Position numbers and translations under genes: made by a program. From the NCBI GenBank assembly GCA_937943605.1, contig CALEAW010000069.1, forward strand, positions 12,838 to 76,837: 64,000 bases of DNA, read 5' to 3'. This DNA comes from an uncultured Sutterella sp. (lineage in GTDB: Bacteria > Pseudomonadota > Gammaproteobacteria > Burkholderiales > Burkholderiaceae_F). The notes beneath the pieces are model-generated. The model was given only the letters and a program-made list of their open reading frames with translations, searched no databases and had not been told where the DNA came from. Shown one piece after another: positions 16,678 through 23,850 of the stretch (position 1 is its first letter; the number at the start of each line of letters is the position of its first letter).

Positions 16678-17721
16678 ATGCACCTTGAAAACTCCGTCAA
16701 ACTTGACTTTAAAGACGTTCTCATTCGCCCAAAACGCTCAACTCTCACGAGCAGAAGTGAAGTAGACATTACGCGAGAATTCAAATTTTTGCACTCCCCC
16801 GTGAAGTACCATGGAATTCCCATTATCGCCGCAAATATGGATACAACAGGCACATTTGAAATGGCGCGCGCACTAGCCGCCCACCAAATGTCCACCGCGC
16901 TTCACAAGCACTATGAACACGATGAATATGTCGACTTCTTTAGTCGGCTAGAAGAGAAATCTTCGGCTTTTTATTCTCTCGGGATTGGAGATCACGATTG
17001 GGAAAAGTTCCAGCAAACCATGACAAAGGCACCTGAAGCAATTCAATACGTTTGTATTGATGTGGCTAATGGCTATACGGAAGCTTTCGTTGCTTTTGTC
17101 AAAAAGGTTAGAGAAACCTATCCAAACCTGGTCATCATGGCTGGGAATGTGGTTACCGGAGACATGACCGAAGAATTGCTTTTGGCAGGGGCTGACATTG
17201 TCAAAGTTGGAATCGGACCTGGCTCTGTTTGTACAACCAGAAAGATGACCGGAGTTGGATATCCACAACTTTCAGCCATTATTGAGTGTGCTGATGCAGC
17301 GCATGGATTAGGAGGCCGCATCTGTGCCGACGGTGGTTGTACAGTCCCGGGCGACATAGCTAAAGCATTTGGCGGTGGAGCAGACTTTGTGATGCTTGGC
17401 GGCATGCTAGCAGGTCACAACGAATCCGCAGGTGAAATTGTTGAAACAGAACAGGGCACCTTTAAGCGCTTCTATGGCATGAGCTCACGTAATGCAATGA
17501 ACAAATACTCTGGTGGTGTCGCCAAGTACCGAGCAGCCGAAGGGAAAGCAGTTTTAATTCCTGCGAGAGGACCTGTCGACCAAACCGTTCAAGACATTCT
17601 TGGTGGCGTCCGTAGTGCCTGCACCTATGTAGGTGCACGTCGACTGAAAGAGCTGACCATGCGCACAACCTTTGTCCGTGTGTCCATGCAGTTAAATGAA
17701 GTCTTTGGTAAAGCTCCCTAA
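16678..17721 (+). CDS. guaC: GMP reductase
   Basis: 347 aa, the length of E. coli GuaC, from ATG 16678 with AAGGAG 7 bp upstream. It reduces GMP to IMP with NADPH and ammonia release, for guanine nucleotide recycling. It is a TIM barrel of the IMPDH/GMPR family without CBS domains. The catalytic Cys185 lies in GIGPGSVCTTRKMTGVGYPQ, and the N-terminus LDFKDVLIRPKRS is typical of GuaC. The place between lysA and engB is unusual: related genomes carry cytochrome c4 and resB/ccsA genes here. Confidence 0.95.
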   Translation: MHLENSVKLDFKDVLIRPKRSTLTSRSEVDITREFKFLHSPVKYHGIPIIAANMDTTGTFEMARALAAHQMSTALHKHYEHDEYVDFFSRLEEKSSAFYSLGIGDHDWEKFQQTMTKAPEAIQYVCIDVANGYTEAFVAFVKKVRETYPNLVIMAGNVVTGDMTEELLLAGADIVKVGIGPGSVCTTRKMTGVGYPQLSAIIECADAAHGLGGRICADGGCTVPGDIAKAFGGGADFVMLGGMLAGHNESAGEIVETEQGTFKRFYGMSSRNAMNKYSGGVAKYRAAEGKAVLIPARGPVDQTVQDILGGVRSACTYVGARRLKELTMRTTFVRVSMQLNEVFGKAP

Positions 17722-17734
17722 TATCCAGGATTAA

Positions 17735-17768
17735 GGTGAATCATTCCATCAAAAAGGAATGATTCACC
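17735..17768. repeat. 13-bp perfect inverted repeat between guaC and engB
   Basis: Arms GGTGAATCATTCC and its complement are separated by 8 bases. There is no T run on either side, so it is not a standard terminator. A TACAAT (17772-17777) just downstream could be a -10 box for engB, which would put the right arm between the -35 and -10 positions, as an operator might be. Confidence 0.5.
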
Positions 17769-17809
17769 GAGTACAATGAGACACTCTTTTATTTTTTTTC
17801 GAGGTCGCC

Positions 17810-18457
17810 TTGAGTATTTTTGACTCTGCTCGTTTCGTCATTTCAGCAGCTAAATTGTCTGGTCTCCCTCCCGAAGGAGTACCTGAAATTGCATTTGCAG
17901 GTCGCTCCAACGCAGGTAAATCGACAACAATCAATGTCCTTACCCGTAAAACGCGTTTAGCCTTTGCTAGTAAGACACCTGGACGTACGCAATTGATCAA
18001 CTTTTTTGCACTTTCTCAAAAGAATGAGCAAGGTAACCGTGATGATATTGGGTATCTCGTGGACTTACCAGGCTATGGTTTTGCGAAAGCAAGCGAAGAC
18101 ACTCGTAAAACTTGGTCACAATTAGTCGGTGGATATATTGCGCAACGTCCGACCATGACTGGCCTTGTTATTGTCATGGATGCTCGTCGTCCATTCATGC
18201 CAACGGATGAATGGTTAATAGAATTTATGGCTGGACGTCCAAATGTTAAGATGCACTGGTTATTAAATAAAGCAGACCAATTAAAAAACATGGAACGCCG
18301 AACCACATTGCGTATGGCTCAAAAACGCGCAGCAGAAATTGGCTCTCATGTCACTGTTCAATTATTTTCAGGCATGAAAAAAGAAGGGACTGCTGAATTG
18401 GCTTCTGTTTTGGAAAGTTGGCTTGGACTTAATGCTGAGGAAAGACCAAGGGATTAA
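17810..18457 (+). CDS. engB: Ribosome-assembly GTPase EngB (YsxC/YihA)
   Basis: 215 aa from a TTG start, supported by GAGG 5 bp upstream and no better in-frame start. G1 GRSNAGKST is at residues 31-39, G3 DLPGYGFA follows, and G4 NKAD lies in LLNKADQL. EngB is an essential cytoplasmic GTPase needed for 50S subunit maturation. hemB follows after 68 bp. Confidence 0.94.
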   Translation: MSIFDSARFVISAAKLSGLPPEGVPEIAFAGRSNAGKSTTINVLTRKTRLAFASKTPGRTQLINFFALSQKNEQGNRDDIGYLVDLPGYGFAKASEDTRKTWSQLVGGYIAQRPTMTGLVIVMDARRPFMPTDEWLIEFMAGRPNVKMHWLLNKADQLKNMERRTTLRMAQKRAAEIGSHVTVQLFSGMKKEGTAELASVLESWLGLNAEERPRD

Positions 18458-18525
18458 AGTTAAGGAACACCCATTGATTACTGACTTCTTTAAACGTCAG
18501 CCTTACCTTTTGTAGGAATAAAAAA

Positions 18526-19539
18526 ATGCAGACACTTGGTGCCTATCCGAGCGTACGTATGCGTCGTATGCGTCACGATGACTTTTCCCGCCGCCTCATG
18601 CGAGAAAATGTTGTCACACCGAACGATTTGATTCTTCCTGTTTTTGTAATCGAAGGGACGGGGCTTCGTGAACCGGTTCCGTCTATGCCTGGCGTTGATC
18701 GCTTGAGCATTGACGAGCTTCTCAAAGTAGCAGGTGAATGCGTTGAACTTGGCATTCCAATGCTCGCACTGTTCCCTCATATTGCAGAAGAACTGAAGAC
18801 GCCGGATGGTCGTGAAGCAGCCAATCCCAATGGACTCATTCCTCGTGCCGTAAAGGCTTTAAAGCAAGCCTACCCACAATTAGGCGTCATGTGTGACGTT
18901 GCTCTTGACCCCTATACTACCCACGGTCAGGACGGTCTGATTGATGAAGAAGGCTACATACTTAACGATGAAACCATTGAAGTACTGGTTGAACAAGTCT
19001 TAGCGCAAGCTCGAGCCGGAGCTGATGTTGTCGCACCGTCCGATATGATGGATGGTCGTATTGGCATCATCCGTGATCGTCTAGAAAAAGAAGGCTTAAT
19101 TCATACACGAATCATGGCCTATTCTGCCAAGTACGCAAGCTCCTATTACGGCCCCTTCCGTGATGCAGTAGGTTCCTCTTCCAACTTAGGTAAATCGAAC
19201 AAAGCTGTCTACCAACAAGATCCAGCTAACGGCGACGAAGCACTTTGGGAAGTAGGCTTAGATCTTGCAGAAGGCGCTGATATGGTCATGGTCAAACCTG
19301 GTGTCCCATATCTTGATGTCCTTTGGCGTGTTAAACAGGAATTTAAAGCTCCTACCTTCGCTTACCACGTTTCCGGCGAATATGCCATGATCAAGTTTGC
19401 AGCCCAAGCAGGAGCTATTGACGAGAAGAAAATCACATTTGAAACGATGGTCTGCTTCAAACGTGCTGGTGCCGATGGCATATTGACATATTGCGCTTTG
19501 GATGTTGCACGTTGGATCCGTGAGGGCTACAACTACTAA
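18526..19539 (+). CDS. hemB: Delta-aminolevulinic acid dehydratase (porphobilinogen synthase)
   Basis: 337 aa. It condenses two 5-aminolevulinate molecules to porphobilinogen in heme synthesis. The Schiff-base lysines are Lys202 (YSAKYASSYYGPFRDA) and Lys257 (MVKPGVPYLD). The metal region reads CDVALDPYTTHGQDG, with Asp in place of the zinc Cys cluster, as in Mg-dependent forms. Its presence shows heme is made although cytochrome c assembly genes are missing nearby. Confidence 0.96.
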   Translation: MQTLGAYPSVRMRRMRHDDFSRRLMRENVVTPNDLILPVFVIEGTGLREPVPSMPGVDRLSIDELLKVAGECVELGIPMLALFPHIAEELKTPDGREAANPNGLIPRAVKALKQAYPQLGVMCDVALDPYTTHGQDGLIDEEGYILNDETIEVLVEQVLAQARAGADVVAPSDMMDGRIGIIRDRLEKEGLIHTRIMAYSAKYASSYYGPFRDAVGSSSNLGKSNKAVYQQDPANGDEALWEVGLDLAEGADMVMVKPGVPYLDVLWRVKQEFKAPTFAYHVSGEYAMIKFAAQAGAIDEKKITFETMVCFKRAGADGILTYCALDVARWIREGYNY

Positions 19540-19567
19540 AGAGCACTGACTCGTACGTCCTAACTAA

Positions 19568-19600
19568 GAAGAGCCTGCTTATCAATAGAGCAGGCTCTTC
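19568..19600. terminator. Bidirectional terminator between hemB and hslR
   Basis: A 12-bp perfect stem (GAAGAGCCTGCT and its complement, 9-base loop) lies between convergent genes, with T-rich bases on the plus side. Confidence 0.8.
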
Positions 19601-19607
19601 TTCATTG

Positions 19608-19994
19608 CTAATTCCATTCTTCCTGAAACTTCCTCAATAGGCGGCCATCACGTTTAGTAGGGCGACCTTGCGTAATAAACCGTGAGGGCTCGGACGCGAG
19701 ACGCAACATTTCTTTGCGCTGTTCGCGGGCCTTTAGACTAGTTTCTGTTTCACGATATAACGTCTGAGCTACCGACGCCGGCCCTCGCGTATTCGACAAA
19801 CCTTCAACATAAACTACAAATATTTCTTCTCCACGATGAATCTCTAAACAGTCCCCAACTTTGACATCGCGAGAGGGTTTTAAACGTTGGCCAGAAAGCA
19901 GAACGCGGCCTAATCCTACTTCTTCTTGAGCAATAGAACGCGTCTTGAAAAAACGTGCAGCCCAAAGCCACTTATCAATGCGCATTGCATCCAT
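19608..19994 (-). CDS. hslR: S4-domain RNA-binding protein (Hsp15/HslR family)
   Basis: 128 aa from ATG 19994, preceded by GGGGG; an upstream in-frame ATG at 20027 lies inside the rplQ terminator and is rejected. The S4 domain begins MRIDKWLWAARFFKTRS and runs to about residue 65, followed by a basic tail. Hsp15 in E. coli binds stalled 50S subunits carrying nascent chains and helps ribosome recycling. It sits directly downstream of rplQ. Confidence 0.9.
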   Translation of the reverse strand: MDAMRIDKWLWAARFFKTRSIAQEEVGLGRVLLSGQRLKPSRDVKVGDCLEIHRGEEIFVVYVEGLSNTRGPASVAQTLYRETETSLKAREQRKEMLRLASEPSRFITQGRPTKRDGRLLRKFQEEWN

Positions 19995-20012
19995 TACGAC
20001 CCCCGTAAATAC

Positions 20013-20038
20013 AAAAGGCTCGATCATTTGATCGAGCC
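20013..20038 (-). terminator. Terminator after rplQ (end of alpha operon)
   Basis: On the minus strand a 10-bp stem (arms GGCTCGATCA and its complement, 20017-20038) is followed by TTTTGTATTT. It lies 25 bp past the rplQ stop. Confidence 0.85.
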
Positions 20039-20063
20039 CTAAATTTTATATCAAGGAAGAAAA

Positions 20064-20453
20064 TTATTCTTCGGACTTGACTTCTTCAACAGCCGTAGCC
20101 TTTTCGGTAAGTTCCATGTAGGCCATCGGAGCGTTATCGCCAACGCGGAAACCCATCTTGAGAATACGGGTGTAACCGCCGTTTCGGTTGGCAAAGCGAG
20201 GACCAATTTCGTTGAAGAGCTTAACAACAACTTCACGATCGCGGAGACGGTTGAAAGCAAGACGCTTATTAGCCGGCGTAGGATCCTTGGCGAGGGTGAT
20301 CATCGGTTCAACAACGCGACGAAGTTCCTTAGCCTTCGGGAGGGTGGTCTTGATAGCTTCGTGCTTGATGAGGGAGCACATCATGTTACGAAGCATAGCG
20401 AGACGGTGAGCGCTAGTACGGTTAAGCTTGCGGAGACCAAGACGGTGACGCAT
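20064..20453 (-). CDS. rplQ: 50S ribosomal protein L17
   Basis: 129 aa. It starts MRHRLGLRKLNRTSAHRLAM, the L17 signature, and ends in a short acidic tail. L17 lies near the exit-tunnel side of the 50S subunit. It is the last gene of the alpha operon (rpmJ-rpsM-rpsK-rpsD-rpoA-rplQ), separated from rpoA by an unusually long 237-bp gap with a hairpin. Confidence 0.98.
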   Translation of the reverse strand: MRHRLGLRKLNRTSAHRLAMLRNMMCSLIKHEAIKTTLPKAKELRRVVEPMITLAKDPTPANKRLAFNRLRDREVVVKLFNEIGPRFANRNGGYTRILKMGFRVGDNAPMAYMELTEKATAVEEVKSEE

Positions 20454-20560
20454 TTTATTCTTTCCTAATAAAGTCTATGAATGAATTTATCGCTATAGCG
20501 ACTGACCTTTCCCCGAGTCTTCTATCTCTTGAGAATCAAAAGCGGTCGGGTGAAAGAGAA

Positions 20561-20584
20561 GGGCGCGATCACTAGATCACGCCC
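20561..20584 (-). terminator. Hairpin in the rpoA-rplQ gap, possible attenuator
   Basis: Arms GGGCGCGATC and GATCACGCCC pair over 10 positions with one C-A mismatch and a 4-base loop. On the minus strand it is followed by TTCTCTTTC, a weak U tract. It could set the rpoA to rplQ ratio. Confidence 0.45.
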
Positions 20585-20690
20585 TATTGCCATAAAGCAT
20601 GGCGATTATTGCACAGCTCGCAACCATCGTCAAATGAATTCGAAGAAAAATTCTTCAAAAAAATTTATCTAACGAGAGACGAGCAAGGCA

Positions 20691-21686
20691 TTATCGTTCA
20701 TTGGCAGGCGGCCAGTTTTCGAGACGAGAACCAAGCGTAAGACCGTGAGCAGCGAGGACTTCCTTGATTTCATTCAAAGACTTACGGCCAAGATTGGGGG
20801 TCTTAAGCAACTCATTTTCGGTGCGTTGGATAAGATCGCCAATATAGTAAATGTTTTCTGCCTTAAGGCAGTTAGCAGAACGAACGGTAAGTTCAAGATC
20901 GTCAACCGGACGGAGAAGGATAGGATCGAGCGGCGGAGGCGTTTCTTCTTCCGGCTCCTCGTTATCGTCGGTAGTAGTATCCTGATGGATAGAACCAAAG
21001 ACAGCAAGCTGATCCTGAAGAATACGGACAGCTTCACGAAGTGCGTCTTCAGGACCAACAGCACCATTGGTCTCAATCGTCATTTCCAACTTGTCAAGGT
21101 CGGTACGCTGAGCAACGCGAGCAGCTTGAACCTGATAGGCAACACGTTGAATCGGAGAGAAGGAAGCATCCATAATGATGCGACCGATACCACCCTTAGA
21201 GTAGTCATCGTGGAAAGCACGGACATCACCAGGCTGGTAGCCGCGACCCTTTTCAACCTTCACCTGCATCTCAAGGCGACCACCAGAGAGATGAGCGATC
21301 ACATGTTCTGGGTTAACCACAGTAACATCATGCGGAAGCTCAAAGTCGGCTGCAGTGACAACACCTTCGCCATCCTTACGAAGGATAACAGTGACTTCGT
21401 CTCGACCTTCAAGCTTAAAGACAACGCCCTTGAGGTTTAACAAGATATCAACAACGTCTTCGAGAACACCGTCAATCTGGGAATACTCATGAACAACACC
21501 GGTGATCTGTGCTTCAGTAGGAGCAAAACCGATCATGGAGCTCAAGAGAATACGACGTAGAGCATTACCAAGAGTGTGACCATAACCACGTTCGAACGGT
21601 TCGAGTGTGATTACAGCACGGTTGGGATTATTTTCAGAAACCTGAACTTCAACAGAAGTGGGCTTCAAAAGAGTGGTATTAGCCAT
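20691..21686 (-). CDS. rpoA: RNA polymerase alpha subunit
   Basis: 331 aa. The N-terminal dimerisation and assembly domain runs to about residue 235 (EPFERGYGHTLGNALRRILLS is the classic motif). An acidic linker follows (about 240-255). The C-terminal domain contains RSANCLKAENIYYIGDL and NLGRKSLNEIKEVL, the UP-element and activator contact helices. It sits within the alpha operon between rpsD and rplQ. Confidence 0.98.
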   Translation of the reverse strand: MANTTLLKPTSVEVQVSENNPNRAVITLEPFERGYGHTLGNALRRILLSSMIGFAPTEAQITGVVHEYSQIDGVLEDVVDILLNLKGVVFKLEGRDEVTVILRKDGEGVVTAADFELPHDVTVVNPEHVIAHLSGGRLEMQVKVEKGRGYQPGDVRAFHDDYSKGGIGRIIMDASFSPIQRVAYQVQAARVAQRTDLDKLEMTIETNGAVGPEDALREAVRILQDQLAVFGSIHQDTTTDDNEEPEEETPPPLDPILLRPVDDLELTVRSANCLKAENIYYIGDLIQRTENELLKTPNLGRKSLNEIKEVLAAHGLTLGSRLENWPPANER

Positions 21687-21859
21687 AGTGATTACCTTTA
21701 CATTCCTATAAGCTAGTTAGACTTACAGATGAATGGAGAAACAGATTTGTCGATCAACAAGATGTAATGACAGGGTTCTGTAAGACCGTCTGACCATTTT
21801 AGATCAGATTAAAAAAGCTTACTTGAAAGCTTCTTTAATCTATTCTAATTAAGTAGCGA

Positions 21860-21891
21860 GAAAACGCGGCCACTTGCATGACCGCGTTCTC
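21860..21891 (-). terminator. Hairpin in the rpsD-rpoA gap, possible attenuator
   Basis: An imperfect stem of about 13 bp (GAAAACGCGGCCA with a complementary arm, 6-base loop) ends in TTTTCTC on the minus strand. It lies in a 278-bp gap, so rpoA may be partly uncoupled from the ribosomal protein genes. Confidence 0.5.
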
Positions 21892-21964
21892 AGAGCTTTT
21901 CCTGCCTAGTGGATGCGGATCTGTTTGCGCACTACACAAACGATCCGCAACAACATTAGCGATA

Positions 21965-22591
21965 TTAGCGGGAGTAGCGTTCGACGATGAGAGCTTCGTT
22001 GATTTCGTAAGCGACTTCATCGCGAGCCGGAACGTTCTTGAACGTGCCTTCGAACTTCTTGGCATCAACGCTGACCCAGGCCGGGAAGCCGTTCTGCTGA
22101 GCCAAGTCGAGAGCTTCAGCAATACGAACCTGCTTCTGAGCCTTTTCACGCACGGAGATGACATCGCCCGGCTTAACGTGATAGGAAGGAATATTCACCT
22201 TCTTGCCGTTGACGAGGATAGCGCCGTGGGAAACCACCTGGCGTGCTTCAGCGCGCGTAGAGCCAAAGCCCATGCGGTAAACCACATTGTCCAGACGGGA
22301 TTCCAAAAGAGCGATGAGGTTTTCACCGGTATTACCAGTGATACGATCAGCTTCCGCAAAGTAACGACGGAACTGACGTTCGAGCACACCGTAAATGCGC
22401 TTAACCTTCTGGGCTTCACGCATCTGAGTACCGTAGTCGGACGTGCGGGCTCCGGAAATCTTACCGTGCTGGCCCGGCTTGGAACCGGCGTCCTTCACCT
22501 TGGACTCAAACGAACGACGGGCGCTCTTCAAATTAAGATCAATACCTTCGCGACGCGAAAGCTTGAGCTTAGGACCGAGATATCGTGCCAT
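21965..22591 (-). CDS. rpsD: 30S ribosomal protein S4
   Basis: 208 aa. It begins MARYLGPKLKLSRREG, with an S4 RNA-binding domain at about residues 98-160 (LESRLDNVVYRMGFGSTRAE). S4 nucleates 16S rRNA folding and in E. coli represses its own operon from a site near rpsM. This is the non-zinc form. Confidence 0.98.
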   Translation of the reverse strand: MARYLGPKLKLSRREGIDLNLKSARRSFESKVKDAGSKPGQHGKISGARTSDYGTQMREAQKVKRIYGVLERQFRRYFAEADRITGNTGENLIALLESRLDNVVYRMGFGSTRAEARQVVSHGAILVNGKKVNIPSYHVKPGDVISVREKAQKQVRIAEALDLAQQNGFPAWVSVDAKKFEGTFKNVPARDEVAYEINEALIVERYSR

Positions 22592-22685
22592 TTAAAATGC
22601 CTCTCTTATCCTGTAGGTATCCCTACATTCAGTCCACGTGCCTCAGTATGCATGTGGACACGGGATTCAACAGAAAAAATAAAAA

Positions 22686-23093
22686 TTAGACGCGACGACG
22701 CTTGGAAGGACGAACACCGTTATGCGGAATCGGCGTCACATCCTGAATAGACGTCACACGAATGCCGAGCGCATTAAGAGCGCGAACAGAAGATTCGCGG
22801 CCAGGACCAGGGCCCCAAATGCGGACTTCGACATTCTTAAGACCATATTCAAGAGCCGTCTTACCAGCGACGTCAGCAGCTACCTGAGCAGCAAACGGGG
22901 TGGACTTACGGGAACCCTTGAAACCCTGAGCACCGGAGGAAGACGCCGCAATGGCGTTACCCTGGCGGTCAGTGATCGTGATGATCGTGTTGTTAAAGGA
23001 GGCGTGCACGTGAGCGATACCTTCCGTCACAACCTTCTTGACCTTCTTACGAGCACGCTGCGAAGCAGCCTGCTTGGAATTATTGCCAGCCAT
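22686..23093 (-). CDS. rpsK: 30S ribosomal protein S11
   Basis: 135 aa. The basic N-terminus leads into GIAHVHASFNNTIITITDRQ, and the C-terminal DVTPIPHNGVRPSKRRRV tail is canonical. S11 sits on the 30S platform near the decoding region. It lies 12 bp downstream of rpsM. Confidence 0.98.
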   Translation of the reverse strand: MAGNNSKQAASQRARKKVKKVVTEGIAHVHASFNNTIITITDRQGNAIAASSSGAQGFKGSRKSTPFAAQVAADVAGKTALEYGLKNVEVRIWGPGPGRESSVRALNALGIRVTSIQDVTPIPHNGVRPSKRRRV

Positions 23094-23105
23094 AGTTGTC
23101 CTTTA

Positions 23106-23471
23106 TTACTTCTTGAGCGTCACACCAGCCTTACGCGGGCCTTTACGGGTGCGAGCATTCGTACGAGTGCGCTGACCGCGGCAGGGAAGACCCTTGCGGT
23201 GACGCATACCACGATAGGTGCCAAGGTCGATCAAACGCTTGATCGAAAGCTGAATTTCGCGACGGAGGTCGCCTTCAACCGTAAACTGGCCGACCTGTTC
23301 GCGGATCTTTTCGAGATCGGCGTCGGTCAGATCCTTGACCTTCTTGGAAAATTCAATGCCACAGTTCGTCAGAATAACGCGAGCACGGGAACGGCCGATG
23401 CCATAAATGGCAGTGAGACCGATTTCGGCATGCTGCTGCGGCGGAATATTAATACCGGCGATACGAGCCAT
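23106..23471 (-). CDS. rpsM: 30S ribosomal protein S13
   Basis: 121 aa. It starts MARIAGINIPPQQHAEIGLT and contains the helix-two-turn-helix and RGMRHRKGLPCRGQRTRTNA. The basic C-tail contacts P-site tRNA in the 30S head. It lies 11 bp after rpmJ. Confidence 0.98.
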   Translation of the reverse strand: MARIAGINIPPQQHAEIGLTAIYGIGRSRARVILTNCGIEFSKKVKDLTDADLEKIREQVGQFTVEGDLRREIQLSIKRLIDLGTYRGMRHRKGLPCRGQRTRTNARTRKGPRKAGVTLKK

Positions 23472-23482
23472 TTTTTACCTCT

Positions 23483-23596
23483 TTAGCCTTGACGCTGCTT
23501 GTGACGCGGGTCAGCACAGATCACACGCACCACGCCTTTGCGCTTAATGATCTTGCACTTGCGGCACATCTTTTTGACCGAAGCGTTAACCTTCAT
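23483..23596 (-). CDS. rpmJ: 50S ribosomal protein L36 (zinc-binding form)
   Basis: 37 aa. ATG 23596 is chosen because GGAG lies 6 bp upstream and the product begins MKVNASVKKMC; an ATG 6 bp earlier abuts the SD. The zinc motif is Cys-x2-Cys-x12-Cys-x4-His (CRKC ... ICADPRH), so this is the C+ type. infA, which in many relatives lies between secY and rpmJ, is absent here. Confidence 0.96.
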   Translation of the reverse strand: MKVNASVKKMCRKCKIIKRKGVVRVICADPRHKQRQG

Positions 23597-23657
23597 TCTC
23601 ATCTCCACGTGCATAAGCACGGATAACAATGCCCACATGGCAGGAAAGCGCAGAAGG

Positions 23658-23688
23658 ATACTACAGCTTTCTGTTAATTGCAAGTCAA
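23658..23688 (-). promoter_or_regulatory. Predicted alpha operon promoter upstream of rpmJ
   Basis: On the minus strand TTGACT (23683-23688) and TAGTAT (23658-23663) are separated by 19 bp, in a region rich in A/T upstream. The spacing is long, so the exact -10 box is uncertain, but the position after the secY hairpin fits a new transcription start. Confidence 0.45.
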
Positions 23689-23742
23689 AACAGAGCGTAG
23701 TGCACTCTTTTTTGTTTTAACCTGAATAATTTAATGAAAATC

Positions 23743-23773
23743 GGGGGCGCAAGCCATTTCTGACCGCGCCCTC
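23743..23773 (-). terminator. GNRA-capped hairpin after secY
   Basis: The stem GGGCGC/GCGCCC (23745-23771) is extended inward by G-U-containing pairs to a GAAA tetraloop. On the minus strand it is followed by CCGATTTTCATT. It probably ends or attenuates the spc operon. Confidence 0.6.
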
Positions 23774-23850
23774 GAGATCATTCCATGCTGTTTCAGTGGT
23801 TAAGACTAAAACAAGGCATCGATTGATTGTAGCCAATCTAAACGCGTTTG

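Noticed and set aside
19995..20027. Earlier start of hslR at 20027
   Set aside because: This ATG lies inside the rplQ terminator stem, while ATG 19994 has a G-rich ribosome site and begins at the conserved S4-domain N-terminus.
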